64,000 bases of DNA from Polaromonas sp. OV174 (GTDB lineage: Bacteria > Pseudomonadota > Gammaproteobacteria > Burkholderiales > Burkholderiaceae_C). The stretch spans positions 124,001 through 188,000 of the forward strand of contig NZ_FOKZ01000003.1 of NCBI RefSeq assembly GCF_900112285.1. Direction: 5' to 3'. This document shows positions 51,812 through 59,340 of this stretch, piece by piece. Position 1 is the stretch's first letter, and every line of letters begins with the position of its first letter. A program made the translations under genes and the position numbers. The notes under the pieces were generated by a model that was not told where the DNA came from, did no database searches, and worked only from the letters and a program-made list of their open reading frames with translations.

Positions 51812-51860
51812 GTTCCCGGCTGCCGCTGCGTCAGTTGCACACCCGCGCTATGCTTGACGT

Positions 51861-53123
51861 GTGAGCGCTCCTTCCCCATCAACACCCTCGAAAATCCGCC
51901 GCATCGCCCACCTCGACATGGACGCTTTTTTCGCGTCGGTCGAGTTGCTACGCTATCCGCAGCTCAAAGGCCTGCCGGTGGTTATAGGCGGCGGGCGGCG
52001 CAAGGTCGATGAAGCCCTGCTGGCCGACCCTGAGCGACAGCCGCGCTTCATCCCCATCGCCGAGTTTCCGCTGCTGAAAGACTACGTGGGCCGCGGCGTC
52101 ATCACCACAGCCACCTATGCCGCGCGCCAGTTTGGCGTGGGCTCGGCCATGGGCATGATGAAGGCCGCCAAGCTGTGCCCGCAGGCCCTCGTGCTGCCGG
52201 TCGATTTTGAAGAGGTGCGCCGCTACTCGCGCCTCTTCAAATCCACCATCACCGAGATCGCGCCGCTGATGCAGGACCGCGGCGTGGACGAGGTCTACAT
52301 CGACTTCACCGAGGTGCCCGGCGGCCAGCGTGAAGGCGGGCGCGTGCTGGCGCGGCTGATCCAGAAAAGCATTCTTGAAAAGACCGGCTTGACCTGTTCC
52401 ATCGGCGTGGCGCCCAACAAGCTGCTGGCCAAGATGGCCAGCGAGTTCAACAAGCCCAATGGCATCTCAATCGTTCATGAGGCCGACCTGCAGACGAAAA
52501 TCTGGCCGCTCAATGTGCGCAAGATCAACGGCATAGGCCCCAAGGCCGGCGAGAAACTGGCCAGGCTGCATGTGCACACCATTGGCGAGCTGGCCGCGCA
52601 AGACCCACAATGGCTGGTGGCCAACTTCGGCAAGGCCACCGGCGCCTGGATGCATGAAGTCGCCTGGGGCCGCGACGACAGCCCCGTGGTGACGGAAAGC
52701 GAACCCGTCAGTATGAGCCGCGAAACCACCTTCGAGCGCGACCTGCACGCGGTGCGCGACAAGGCGGCGCTGGGCGCCATCTTCACCGAGCTGTGCAGCA
52801 AGCTGGCCGAAGACCTGCAACGCAAGGGCTACGTCGCAAAAACCCTAGGCATCAAACTGCGTTATGACGATTTCAAGATTGCGACACGCGATCAGACGGA
52901 GCAGCACTACACGGCCGACGCTGCCAGCATCCGCAAAATCGCCGGCCAATGCCTCAAACGGGTGCCGCTGGCGCGGCCGCTGCGCCTGCTGGGCGTGCGC
53001 GCCAGCGCCCTGGCGAAACTTGGCAGCGCCGAAACTTTAGAGTCAAATACGGCTCTAGCCCGTACCAGTCGTGCGCAAACAGCTACTGATTCAGTAGCAA
53101 ATAGCACACCATCGCTGTTCTGA
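51861..53123 (+). CDS. dinB: DNA polymerase IV (Y family)
   Basis: A 420-residue translesion polymerase. Catalytic acids are Asp19 (HLDMDAFFASVE), Asp143 and Glu144 (VDEVYIDFTE). The finger region contains a roughly 30-residue insertion relative to E. coli (about 46-76), then ITTATYAARQFGVGSAM. The thumb is near INGIGPKAGEKL, and a little-finger domain follows. The start is GTG 51861. The last 30 residues are encoded by a dispersed repeat plus STPSLF, which looks like a beta-clamp-binding tail (Leu-Phe end). Mutagenic bypass polymerases need this contact. No LexA box is apparent upstream. Confidence 0.94.
   Translation: MSAPSPSTPSKIRRIAHLDMDAFFASVELLRYPQLKGLPVVIGGGRRKVDEALLADPERQPRFIPIAEFPLLKDYVGRGVITTATYAARQFGVGSAMGMMKAAKLCPQALVLPVDFEEVRRYSRLFKSTITEIAPLMQDRGVDEVYIDFTEVPGGQREGGRVLARLIQKSILEKTGLTCSIGVAPNKLLAKMASEFNKPNGISIVHEADLQTKIWPLNVRKINGIGPKAGEKLARLHVHTIGELAAQDPQWLVANFGKATGAWMHEVAWGRDDSPVVTESEPVSMSRETTFERDLHAVRDKAALGAIFTELCSKLAEDLQRKGYVAKTLGIKLRYDDFKIATRDQTEQHYTADAASIRKIAGQCLKRVPLARPLRLLGVRASALAKLGSAETLESNTALARTSRAQTATDSVANSTPSLF
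53034..53106 (-). repeat. Dispersed two-hairpin repeat, copy at the dinB 3' end
   Basis: The minus strand reads TGCTACTGAATCAGTAGC (18-base palindrome region), TTTGCGCACG, GGGCTAGAGCC, ATTTGACTCTAAA. It is the best-preserved copy in the window. It encodes residues about 392-415 of DinB, directly before the final STPSLF. Confidence 0.88.
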
Positions 53124-53231
53124 GCGCCTTATTTTGCGGCCGGCACGCCGGTATCACGGCAAGCCGCTGGACGCCCTTAGCCCGCAACGTGGTGTGTCGC
53201 CTGCAGCCGGAAGCGCCCTAGGCGCAACGGC

Positions 53232-54524
53232 TCAGTCCAGCCCGTCGAAATCCGCGTCGTCCGGCCCGATGTGGGCGGGCGAGCGCCAGCCGGCGTCGCG
53301 CATGGAACGCGCCACCTGTTTTTCCACGCCCATCAGCACCGCGAACAGCGCCATGCGCACCGGAATGCCGTTGTCGGTCTGGCGGAAAATCGCCAGTCGG
53401 GGATCGTGGTTCAGGTCCACGCTCAGGTCGTTCGCACCCGGCCGGCCATCGCGCGGCAGCGGGTGCATCAGAATGGTGTCGGGCTTGCAGACCGCATCCA
53501 CCAGCGCCTTGCGCACCTGGAACTCTGGCGTGTAGCCCTCGATCTCCTCGCCCGCAAAGCGTTCTTTCTGGATGCGGGTGGCATACACCACGTCCGCACC
53601 GCGCAGACCCTCTTGCAGCGACTGGGTCTGCTCGATCACATGGCCGTGGCGCGCCACCAGTTCCAGCAGATAAGCCGGCATCTCCAGCGAGGGCGGCGCG
53701 ATCAGCGTGAACTTCAGGTTGCGGTAAAGCGCCAGCAGCCGGATCAGCGAATGCACGGTGCGGCCGTATTTCAGGTCACCGACGATGGCCACATGGGTGC
53801 CGTCGACCAGCTTGCCCATGCGCGAGAACTCGCGCTGTATGGTGTAGAGGTCGAGGATGGCCTGGCTAGGATGTTCGCCCGGGCCATCGCCGGCATTGAT
53901 CACCGGGATGTTGGTGGCCCGCGCAAATTCGGCCACCGAGCCCTGATCGGGATGGCGCACCACCAGCGCATCCACATAACCACTCATCACGCGGCTGGTG
54001 TCGTAAATCGACTCGCCCTTGGCCATGGACGAAAAGGTGAAACCCGTGGTGTCGCAGACCGTGCCGCCGAGACGACAAAAGGCCGCGCCAAAGCTCACCC
54101 GGGTGCGGGTGCTGGCTTCGAAAAAAAGGCTGCCGAGCACGGCGCCTTCAAGAATACGTGTCACCTTTTGGCGCCGCGCGATGGGCTGCATGATGTCGGC
54201 GACCTGGAACAGGTCTTCCAGGCTACCGCGGTCGAACTGCGCGACCGACAGCAGATGCGGCTTGCCCTCCGCCGCGATACGCTGGCCTATGGTGCGGTCG
54301 TCTGCCGCGCCCCCGGCCACCGCCGCACCCAGGGCTTCACGCTGCAGGATTTCAGCGACAAATTTGCCCACCATCTCCGGCATGGCCCGCGACTCGCCCG
54401 AGTCGTCCGGCAGCAGCCAGGTGTCAAGTGCGCGGCGGCGAACACCCAGCCTTTCGGAAAAAGCATCACGGGTGAGGTTGAGGCGACGCATGGCGTCGCG
54501 CAGTAGGTCTTGTTGCTGGCTCAT
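53232..54524 (-). CDS. pyrB: Aspartate carbamoyltransferase with an N-terminal HTH-like extension
   Basis: A 430-residue protein, about 110 longer than standard PyrB. Residues 90-430 are a complete transcarbamoylase: carbamoyl-phosphate loop EASTRTRVSF (Ser138 to Arg142), SSMAKGES (Lys169), GDGPGEHPSQAILDLYTI, and MHPLPRDGR. It condenses carbamoyl phosphate and aspartate in pyrimidine synthesis. Residues about 5-60 (LLRDAMRRLNLTRDAFSERLGVRRRALDTWLLPD) look like an XRE/Cro-type helix-turn-helix. No good ribosome site precedes the ATG at 54522-54524, and TATACT lies 8-13 bases upstream, so the message may be leaderless. Palindromic TACGCA sites flank this promoter. Confidence 0.88.
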   Translation of the reverse strand: MSQQQDLLRDAMRRLNLTRDAFSERLGVRRRALDTWLLPDDSGESRAMPEMVGKFVAEILQREALGAAVAGGAADDRTIGQRIAAEGKPHLLSVAQFDRGSLEDLFQVADIMQPIARRQKVTRILEGAVLGSLFFEASTRTRVSFGAAFCRLGGTVCDTTGFTFSSMAKGESIYDTSRVMSGYVDALVVRHPDQGSVAEFARATNIPVINAGDGPGEHPSQAILDLYTIQREFSRMGKLVDGTHVAIVGDLKYGRTVHSLIRLLALYRNLKFTLIAPPSLEMPAYLLELVARHGHVIEQTQSLQEGLRGADVVYATRIQKERFAGEEIEGYTPEFQVRKALVDAVCKPDTILMHPLPRDGRPGANDLSVDLNHDPRLAIFRQTDNGIPVRMALFAVLMGVEKQVARSMRDAGWRSPAHIGPDDADFDGLD

Positions 54525-54533
54525 GGCAAAAAG

Positions 54534-54582
54534 TATACGCCACGAGCCTTTATTTTCTTTGAATATTTACGCATTGCGTATA
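54534..54582. promoter_or_regulatory. Inverted TATACGC sites upstream of the HTH-PyrB gene
   Basis: TATACGC at 54534-54540 faces an inverted TATACGCA (minus strand 54582-54575). The latter forms one half of the perfect dyad TACGCA-T-TGCGTA (54568-54580). Three half-sites thus bracket an AT-rich promoter region immediately before the gene, a layout expected for an autoregulator. Confidence 0.55.
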
Positions 54583-54603
54583 TCTTTAAAGAAAAATGGA
54601 GGC

Positions 54604-55641
54604 TCACCGCTTGGGCACACCGCCCTGCCACTGCGGCCAGTTCTGCACGATGTGGTCAACCACGCGGCTACCGACCTGCGCTACGTTCTCCACCGTCTCG
54701 GCAAAGCCGCCTGCGGTTTCGCCCGGTGCCGGGTCCAGGTGCTGCAGCGTCGTTTCCTTGGGATTGCCCTGGTCGAAATTGACCGCGCCGCGCAAACTCA
54801 TGATGCGGCTAATGCCATGCGTGCGCTGGATCACCAGCGTGAGGGAGGCGGCTTCCATTTCGGTGATGGTGTAGTCGTCCGCGCCATAAAGCTTGGCGAT
54901 GTACTGCGCCTGCTTGGACATGCCCGGGCCATGAAAAAAGGTGTCGCCCGTCATGTGTGTGCCGGTGGAGACGGAAGGCGCGCGGCGTGCGGCGGCGTCG
55001 GGGTAGCGCAGCCGGTATTGACGCGCTTGGTCTGAATCCTTGAGCGGCATGTCGACCGTCAGGTTCATGGCCCAGTTGACCAGGACCGGGTTGAGCTGGA
55101 AGCGGCGGTAGTCCTCATAACCCTTGCGCGGCATGAAGGTCGGCTCGCCCGCCTTGTTTTCCTCAGGCGCCCAGCGATGGCCCAGGTCGTAGTCCACCAG
55201 CCAGGTCGCCCAGCTGACATCGCCAATGGTGCCGCGCGAGGGCGGCGTACCGGCCACGCCCGACAGCACGTAGTAAGCCTTGGAAAAATCCAGTTGCGGG
55301 TTCAGCAAAATCGCCTGCATGGATGAGGAGGAATTGACCTTGCCCATGCCCAGCACCGCGCCGCAAACGCCGTCGGCATTGCAGTAAACCGGGTTGAGCG
55401 CGCCCGGCACCGTGATCGGCTTGGCGCCCTTCCAGTAGCGCTCATACCAGTGCTGGAACTCGCCGGCGCGGTCGCCGCTGTTCTGGCCGATCTCGAACAT
55501 CGCAGCCACAAACACCTTGACCTGAACCGGTTGGGCCGCGCGCGTCTCACGCGTATCAGGCACCGAGGCACAGCCGGCGGCCATGGCCACCAGCCCACAC
55601 AAGGCCAGCCAGCGGGCGCCTTTCAAGCAACGAGTCAACAT
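54604..55641 (-). CDS. Purine nucleoside permease (NUP) family lipoprotein
   Basis: A 345-residue protein starting at the ATG at 55639-55641 with the strong ribosome site GGGAGAAAG. A lipoprotein signal (LCGLVAMAAGCAS, lipobox Cys about 24) is followed by the NUP domain: VKVFVAAMFEIGQN, LNPQLDFSKAYYVLSGVAGTPPSRGTIGDVSWATWLVDYDLGH, and ITEMEAASLTLVIQR. The fold is that of nucleoside phosphorylases, and despite the name it has no membrane helices. Fungal NUP members act in nucleoside uptake; the bacterial role is unknown. Its leader contains two hairpins. It is divergent from the aminotransferase-fold gene. Confidence 0.87.
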   Translation of the reverse strand: MLTRCLKGARWLALCGLVAMAAGCASVPDTRETRAAQPVQVKVFVAAMFEIGQNSGDRAGEFQHWYERYWKGAKPITVPGALNPVYCNADGVCGAVLGMGKVNSSSSMQAILLNPQLDFSKAYYVLSGVAGTPPSRGTIGDVSWATWLVDYDLGHRWAPEENKAGEPTFMPRKGYEDYRRFQLNPVLVNWAMNLTVDMPLKDSDQARQYRLRYPDAAARRAPSVSTGTHMTGDTFFHGPGMSKQAQYIAKLYGADDYTITEMEAASLTLVIQRTHGISRIMSLRGAVNFDQGNPKETTLQHLDPAPGETAGGFAETVENVAQVGSRVVDHIVQNWPQWQGGVPKR

Positions 55642-55665
55642 GATTTCTTTCTCCCTAAAACGAAA

Positions 55666-55741
55666 CAGGCGCAAGAGCTGCGCCTGAAAAAGACTGAACA
55701 CACCTCGCCACGGCGACATAGGGTATTCCACAAGCTGGAAT
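55666..55741 (-). promoter_or_regulatory. Structured leader of the NUP gene (attenuator-like)
   Basis: On the minus strand a first stem (ATTCCA-GCTTG-TGGAAT, 55741-55725) is followed by a second, CAGGCGCA-GCTCT-TGCGCCTG (55686-55666). Directly after that come TTTCGTTTTA and the ribosome site. The second hairpin plus U-rich tract is terminator-like and lies inside the leader, so it could act as an attenuator. No known riboswitch class is recognised. Confidence 0.5.
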
Positions 55742-55862
55742 TGTCGCCCAAAGGCCGCGCTGCCGCCGATCCGCCCTAGCGTGGACATCGCGCTGACATG
55801 GCTTTGACATATGGCTCAACTATAAAAAAGGCCAGTTCATTCTTAAACAAGGTTTTGATTTC

Positions 55863-57170
55863 ATGTTTCCTGCCAATCGTCGCGGTTTCGTCATGGGTCT
55901 GGTGGCTGCGGCATCCACCAGCGCCCTTCACGCCCAGGCCACGCTTGCCGGCCAGCCACGAACGCTGCCGCCCTTGCCCGCGGCCAGCGGCACCGCCCTG
56001 GCGAGCGATCGCCGCTACTGGGCGGCGGTGCAGTCGCTCTACACCGTGACCCCGAAAACAGTGAACCTGGAAAACGGCTACTGGGGCCTGATGGCCGACC
56101 CGGTGCGCGCCGAATACCAGGCCAAGACCGACATGGTGAACCGTGAAAACTCCTATTACGCCCGCGCGCAGTTTGGCAAGGACAGCGCCCAAACGCGCCA
56201 GCTGCTGGCCAGTGCCGTCGGTGCTGCGCCCGAGGAAATTGCCTTCACCCGCGGCGCCACCGAAGCCCTGCAACTGCTGATAGGCGGCTACAACAAGCTC
56301 AAGGCCGGCGACACGGTGCTGTTTGCCGATCTGGACTACGACTCCATGCAGTACGCCATGAACTGGCTGAAAGAGCGGCGCGGCGTGAATGTGGTCAAGT
56401 TCGCCATTCCCGAGCCCGCCACGCGCGAGGCGGTGCTGCAAACCTACCAACAAGTGCTGGCCAACAACCCCAGGGCCAAACTGCTGCTGCTCACCCATGT
56501 CAGCCACCGCACCGGGCTGGTGATGCCGGTGGCCGACATCGCCGCTATGGCCAAGGCGCGTGGCGTGGACGTGGTGCTGGACGCGGCGCATTCCTGGGGC
56601 CAGGTCGACTTCAAGATAGCGCAACTGGGCGTGGACTTTATCGGTTTCAACCTGCACAAGTGGATAGGCGCGCCGCTGGGCCTGGGCTTTTTGTACATCG
56701 CCCAGGGCCGGCTGGCCGACATAGACCGCGCCATGGCCGACGAGGACTGGCCCAGCGACGACATCCGCTCGCGCGTGCACAGCGGCACCTACAACTTTGC
56801 CGCCCTGCTGACCCTGCCCAAGGCGCTGGCCCTGCATGCAGAAATCGGCCCCCAGGCCAAGGCCCAGCGTTTGCGCTACCTGCGCGACTATTGGGTCAGC
56901 CGTGCCCGCACGCTCAAGGGCGTAGACATCCTGACGCCCGATGAGCCCGGCATGGTGGCGGGCATCACCTCTTTGCGCCTGGCTGGCCACAGCACGCCAG
57001 AGCAGAGCAAGGCACTGGTGGCGCAACTGCGCGACCGCTACGGCATCCTGACGGTTCAGCGTGGCGGCGTGGCCAAAGGCCCTTGCCTACGCATCACCCC
57101 GGCGCTGTACACCACGGAGGCCGACCTGGACCGCTTTACCTCTGCCCTGAGCGCCATCACCGCCGCCTGA
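55863..57170 (+). CDS. Exported class-V aminotransferase-fold (IPNS epimerase/cysteine-desulfurase-like) PLP protein
   Basis: A 435-residue fold-type-I PLP enzyme. A Tat-type signal (NRRGFVMGLVAAASTSALHAQA) shows that the folded holoenzyme is exported, as for periplasmic epimerase-like members. PLP contacts are TRGATEALQ (129-137), Asp240 and His243 (LDAAHSWGQ), and the Schiff-base Lys266 (NLHKWIGAP). Relatives include isopenicillin-N epimerase and the secreted PvdN-type enzymes that modify siderophore chromophores. No siderophore genes are nearby, so its substrate is unknown. It is divergent from the NUP gene, with 221 bases between start codons. Confidence 0.87.
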   Translation: MFPANRRGFVMGLVAAASTSALHAQATLAGQPRTLPPLPAASGTALASDRRYWAAVQSLYTVTPKTVNLENGYWGLMADPVRAEYQAKTDMVNRENSYYARAQFGKDSAQTRQLLASAVGAAPEEIAFTRGATEALQLLIGGYNKLKAGDTVLFADLDYDSMQYAMNWLKERRGVNVVKFAIPEPATREAVLQTYQQVLANNPRAKLLLLTHVSHRTGLVMPVADIAAMAKARGVDVVLDAAHSWGQVDFKIAQLGVDFIGFNLHKWIGAPLGLGFLYIAQGRLADIDRAMADEDWPSDDIRSRVHSGTYNFAALLTLPKALALHAEIGPQAKAQRLRYLRDYWVSRARTLKGVDILTPDEPGMVAGITSLRLAGHSTPEQSKALVAQLRDRYGILTVQRGGVAKGPCLRITPALYTTEADLDRFTSALSAITAA

Positions 57171-57211
57171 TGCGCCCAGGCGGCGGCCTAAAAAAATAGG
57201 GCCTGGCGGTG

Positions 57212-57249
57212 TTGACAGTACCTTTCACGAAACTTACAGTGAAAGTACT
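57212..57249 (+). promoter_or_regulatory. Sigma-70-type promoter overlapped by an inverted repeat
   Basis: TTGACA (57212-57217), a 17-base spacer and TACAGT (57235-57240) form a good promoter. Across it lies the inverted repeat AGTACCTTTCAC ... GTGAAAGTACT (57217-57249, one unpaired base). A repressor bound here would cover both hexamers. The next gene starts 14 bases later behind GGAGG. Confidence 0.65.
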
Positions 57250-57262
57250 GCACGGAGGTTTT

Positions 57263-57565
57263 ATGTCCAGCCCGTCCCGTCACCACCCCTGGCACCGCAT
57301 CACGCTGGCGCAATTGCAGCGCCTCAAGGACTGGCGGGTGGCGCAGCGCAAGGCGCATCCGGTGGAATGCCAGGTCTGGGAAGCCGTGCTGACCTGCTGG
57401 ATCATGGGCTGGATAGGCTGGTTGCCCGCCTATGCCTTTGAGGCGTCCTGGGCTTATCCGCTCTGCGTGCTGGGCATGCTCACACCGCGCTGTTATGTGC
57501 ACTGGCGCGAGCGCGCCCATGAAGCCGCGCGTCTCAGGTGTGACTGGCTAAATCTGGTGAGCTGA
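57263..57565 (+). CDS. Small membrane protein of unknown function
   Basis: A 100-residue protein that I do not recognise. A basic N-terminus (RHHPWHRITLAQLQRLKDWRVAQRK) precedes a hydrophobic, Trp-rich centre with one or two helices (AVLTCWIMGWIGWLPAYAF and SWAYPLCVLGMLTPRCYV) and a basic tail. The ATG at 57263 follows a very good GGAGG. A strong promoter with an overlapping dyad lies just upstream, so the gene appears to be tightly controlled by a repressor not present in the window. The last codons (RLRCDW) are repeated at 59290. Confidence 0.75.
   Translation: MSSPSRHHPWHRITLAQLQRLKDWRVAQRKAHPVECQVWEAVLTCWIMGWIGWLPAYAFEASWAYPLCVLGMLTPRCYVHWRERAHEAARLRCDWLNLVS
57529..57546 (+). repeat. 18-bp direct repeat, left copy
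   Basis: GCGTCTCAGGTGTGACTG occurs here, in the last codons of the small membrane-protein gene, and again exactly at 59290-59307. The following 16 bases also match at 11 positions. The two copies bracket the two isochorismatase-fold genes. Confidence 0.85.
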
Positions 57566-57605
57566 GCAGGTCTGGCTTGCGCTGCAGGCCGCCACCACGC
57601 AGCAA

Positions 57606-58295
57606 TCACTTGCGCATCGAGTCGAGCTGTTCGCCCTTGCTCTGCACCTGCTGCGCCTTCGCGTAGCTCTCGATCAGCAACTGGTACTCGGGGAATATCT
57701 TGGTATAGATCTCGGCCCACTGCAGGGCATCGTCGCGGTGCCAGGTTTTTTGCAGCTCCGAGGCCACCGCCGCCGTGTCCATGGGCACCACACCAGCCTG
57801 CACCACACGCGCCAGCGTGATTTCCTGCGCCATCTTGGAGTAAGTGCCTGAGGCATCAACCACCACAAACACCTTGTAACCCTCGGCCACCGCGCTGATC
57901 GCCGGGAAGGCCATGCAGACGCTGGTGATGGTGCCGGCGATGATCAAGGTCTTGCGGCCCGTGGCCTTGACCGCGGCGACAAAGTCCGCGTTGTCCCAGG
58001 CATTGATTTCACCTTTGCGCGCCACGTATTTGGCGTGCGGGGCATTCTCGTGGATCTCAGGGATTAACGGGCCGTTGGGCCCTTGCGGCACGGACGCGGT
58101 GGTGACCACAGGAATCTTGCACAGCGTTGCCATCTTGGCCAGCGCGGCGGCGTGCGCACGCAGTTTGGGCATAGGCATGTCGTTCACGGTCTGGAACAGG
58201 CCGCTCTGATGGTCGATCAGCAGCATGGCTGCGTCGTCGGGATCTATGACGGGACGCTGGCCATTGAAGTTGGCCACATTTGGAAAATTACTCAC
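57606..58295 (-). CDS. Isochorismatase-fold cysteine hydrolase (YcaC-like)
   Basis: A 229-residue hydrolase. The acid is Asp28 ([11 protein letters not shown]), Lys94 lies in ARKGEINAW and the nucleophile is Cys127 ([12 protein letters not shown]). The [15 protein letters not shown] segment is typical of YcaC-like members. The family contains amidases, nicotinamidases and isochorismatases, and YcaC itself has no proven substrate. The C-terminal 35 residues form a charged helix not seen in the neighbour. A paralogue follows upstream in the same direction with 82 bases between them, so they are probably co-expressed. Confidence 0.9.
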   Translation of the reverse strand: MSNFPNVANFNGQRPVIDPDDAAMLLIDHQSGLFQTVNDMPMPKLRAHAAALAKMATLCKIPVVTTASVPQGPNGPLIPEIHENAPHAKYVARKGEINAWDNADFVAAVKATGRKTLIIAGTITSVCMAFPAISAVAEGYKVFVVVDASGTYSKMAQEITLARVVQAGVVPMDTAAVASELQKTWHRDDALQWAEIYTKIFPEYQLLIESYAKAQQVQSKGEQLDSMRK

Positions 58296-58377
58296 GGCAT
58301 TTCTCCTTTAAGAATGATGAAAAAATCCCCAGGCCCTAGCCCTGCGGTGTCCGCGTCGGCAGAGGCCGCGTGATGGT

Positions 58378-59016
58378 TTAGCCCTTGTCGTAGGAAAACT
58401 GGATGCCCGCCGTGCCGCCGGTTTCTATGAAAAGATTCATGAAGGCCGGCACGGTTTCCGTGCGCGCCCAGTCGCGCTGCAGTTCGCAGAACAGCTGAAC
58501 CACGCTGATCATCTTGCCGCCGGCCTGTTCGATGCGGCGCAATGCCGCTTCATGCGCGGCGACCGAGGTGCCGCCAACCGCGTCGGCCACCACGTAGACC
58601 TCGTAGCCCTCATCAATCGCATCGAGCGCGGGAAAGGTCAGGCAGGCCTCGGTCCACAAGGCCGTCATGATCAGTTTCTTGCGTCCCGTGGCCTTCACGG
58701 CCGCGCGGAACTCGACGTCTTCCCAGGAGTTGATGGTGGTGCGGTCATAGGTGGGCACGCCTTCTAGCGCCTTCCTCAGTTGCGGAATCGGCGGCTTATT
58801 GAGGCCGGACTTGACGTTGACGGTGGAGTGCACGATGGGCAGGCCGTAGGCCATGGCGGCCTTGGAGGCGCCAACGATGTTGTTGATCAGCAATTGCCGG
58901 TCCATGGAGGCGATCGAATTCACCTGCACGGGCTGGTAGTCGATGATCACAAAGGCCGCGTTCTTGGGCGTGAGCAGATTGTCCTTGACGGGGTCGCGGA
59001 TGGGTTCACTGGCCAT
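58378..59016 (-). CDS. Isochorismatase-fold cysteine hydrolase, second copy
   Basis: A 212-residue paralogue of the gene at 57606. It has Asp26 (FVIIDYQPVQV) and nucleophile Cys125 (ALWTEACLTFPA), but the position of Lys94 in the neighbour is Arg92 here (YDRTTINSW), suggesting a different substrate or altered chemistry. The conserved VVADAVGGTSVAAHE segment is present. I start it at the ATG at 59014-59016, which has AGGAGA nine bases before it; the frame upstream is not conserved. It is the first gene of the two-gene unit and is divergent from the crotonase gene. Confidence 0.9.
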   Translation of the reverse strand: MASEPIRDPVKDNLLTPKNAAFVIIDYQPVQVNSIASMDRQLLINNIVGASKAAMAYGLPIVHSTVNVKSGLNKPPIPQLRKALEGVPTYDRTTINSWEDVEFRAAVKATGRKKLIMTALWTEACLTFPALDAIDEGYEVYVVADAVGGTSVAAHEAALRRIEQAGGKMISVVQLFCELQRDWARTETVPAFMNLFIETGGTAGIQFSYDKG

Positions 59017-59340
59017 GATGGTCTCCTGACATTCATTGACATGTGCTGAAGCGCAGCACCGCTTTTGCCCGCAGGCAGATCCCCAGCGGCCTCGCCACCG
59101 GACCGAACGCGCTACGCAGACGCATGCCCTGCCCATCAGGCGATGCTTTGCCCCCCGAAAATCGCCATGTAGAACAAAGTCGAAGGAGGCAGCTTAAGGA
59201 CTGGGATTGGCGATGTCTAGGCTGCCAAGCGCACACGCCGTGCTCTCAAAAAGGAAATTCATGCGCTTTGCGTGAAACCCTGCGGTCTGGCGTCTCAGGT
59301 GTGACTGCCTGTATCTGACGGGCTGAATTACAGTGCGGGC
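59017..59340. other. Divergent intergenic region before the crotonase gene
   Basis: These 324 bases have no gene. They contain an 18-bp direct repeat (59290-59307) shared with the small gene at 57263, and a short stem GTGCTG-AAGCG-CAGCAC near 59043. They must also hold the promoters for the isochorismatase pair and the crotonase. No promoter hexamers stand out. Confidence 0.5.
59290..59307 (+). repeat. 18-bp direct repeat, right copy
   Basis: An exact copy of bases 57529-57546. It lies 34 bases before the crotonase start and does not belong to a reading frame here, so it looks like a leftover of the 3' end of the small membrane-protein gene. Confidence 0.85.

Noticed and set aside
53271..54506. 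A 411-codon + strand frame opposite the HTH-PyrB gene
   Set aside because: His/Arg/Gln-rich translation typical of the antisense of a GC-rich gene; the minus strand encodes clear PyrB motifs.
55776..57026. A 416-codon minus-strand frame opposite the aminotransferase-fold gene
   Set aside because: Antisense shadow; the + strand has the complete PLP-enzyme motifs and a Tat signal.
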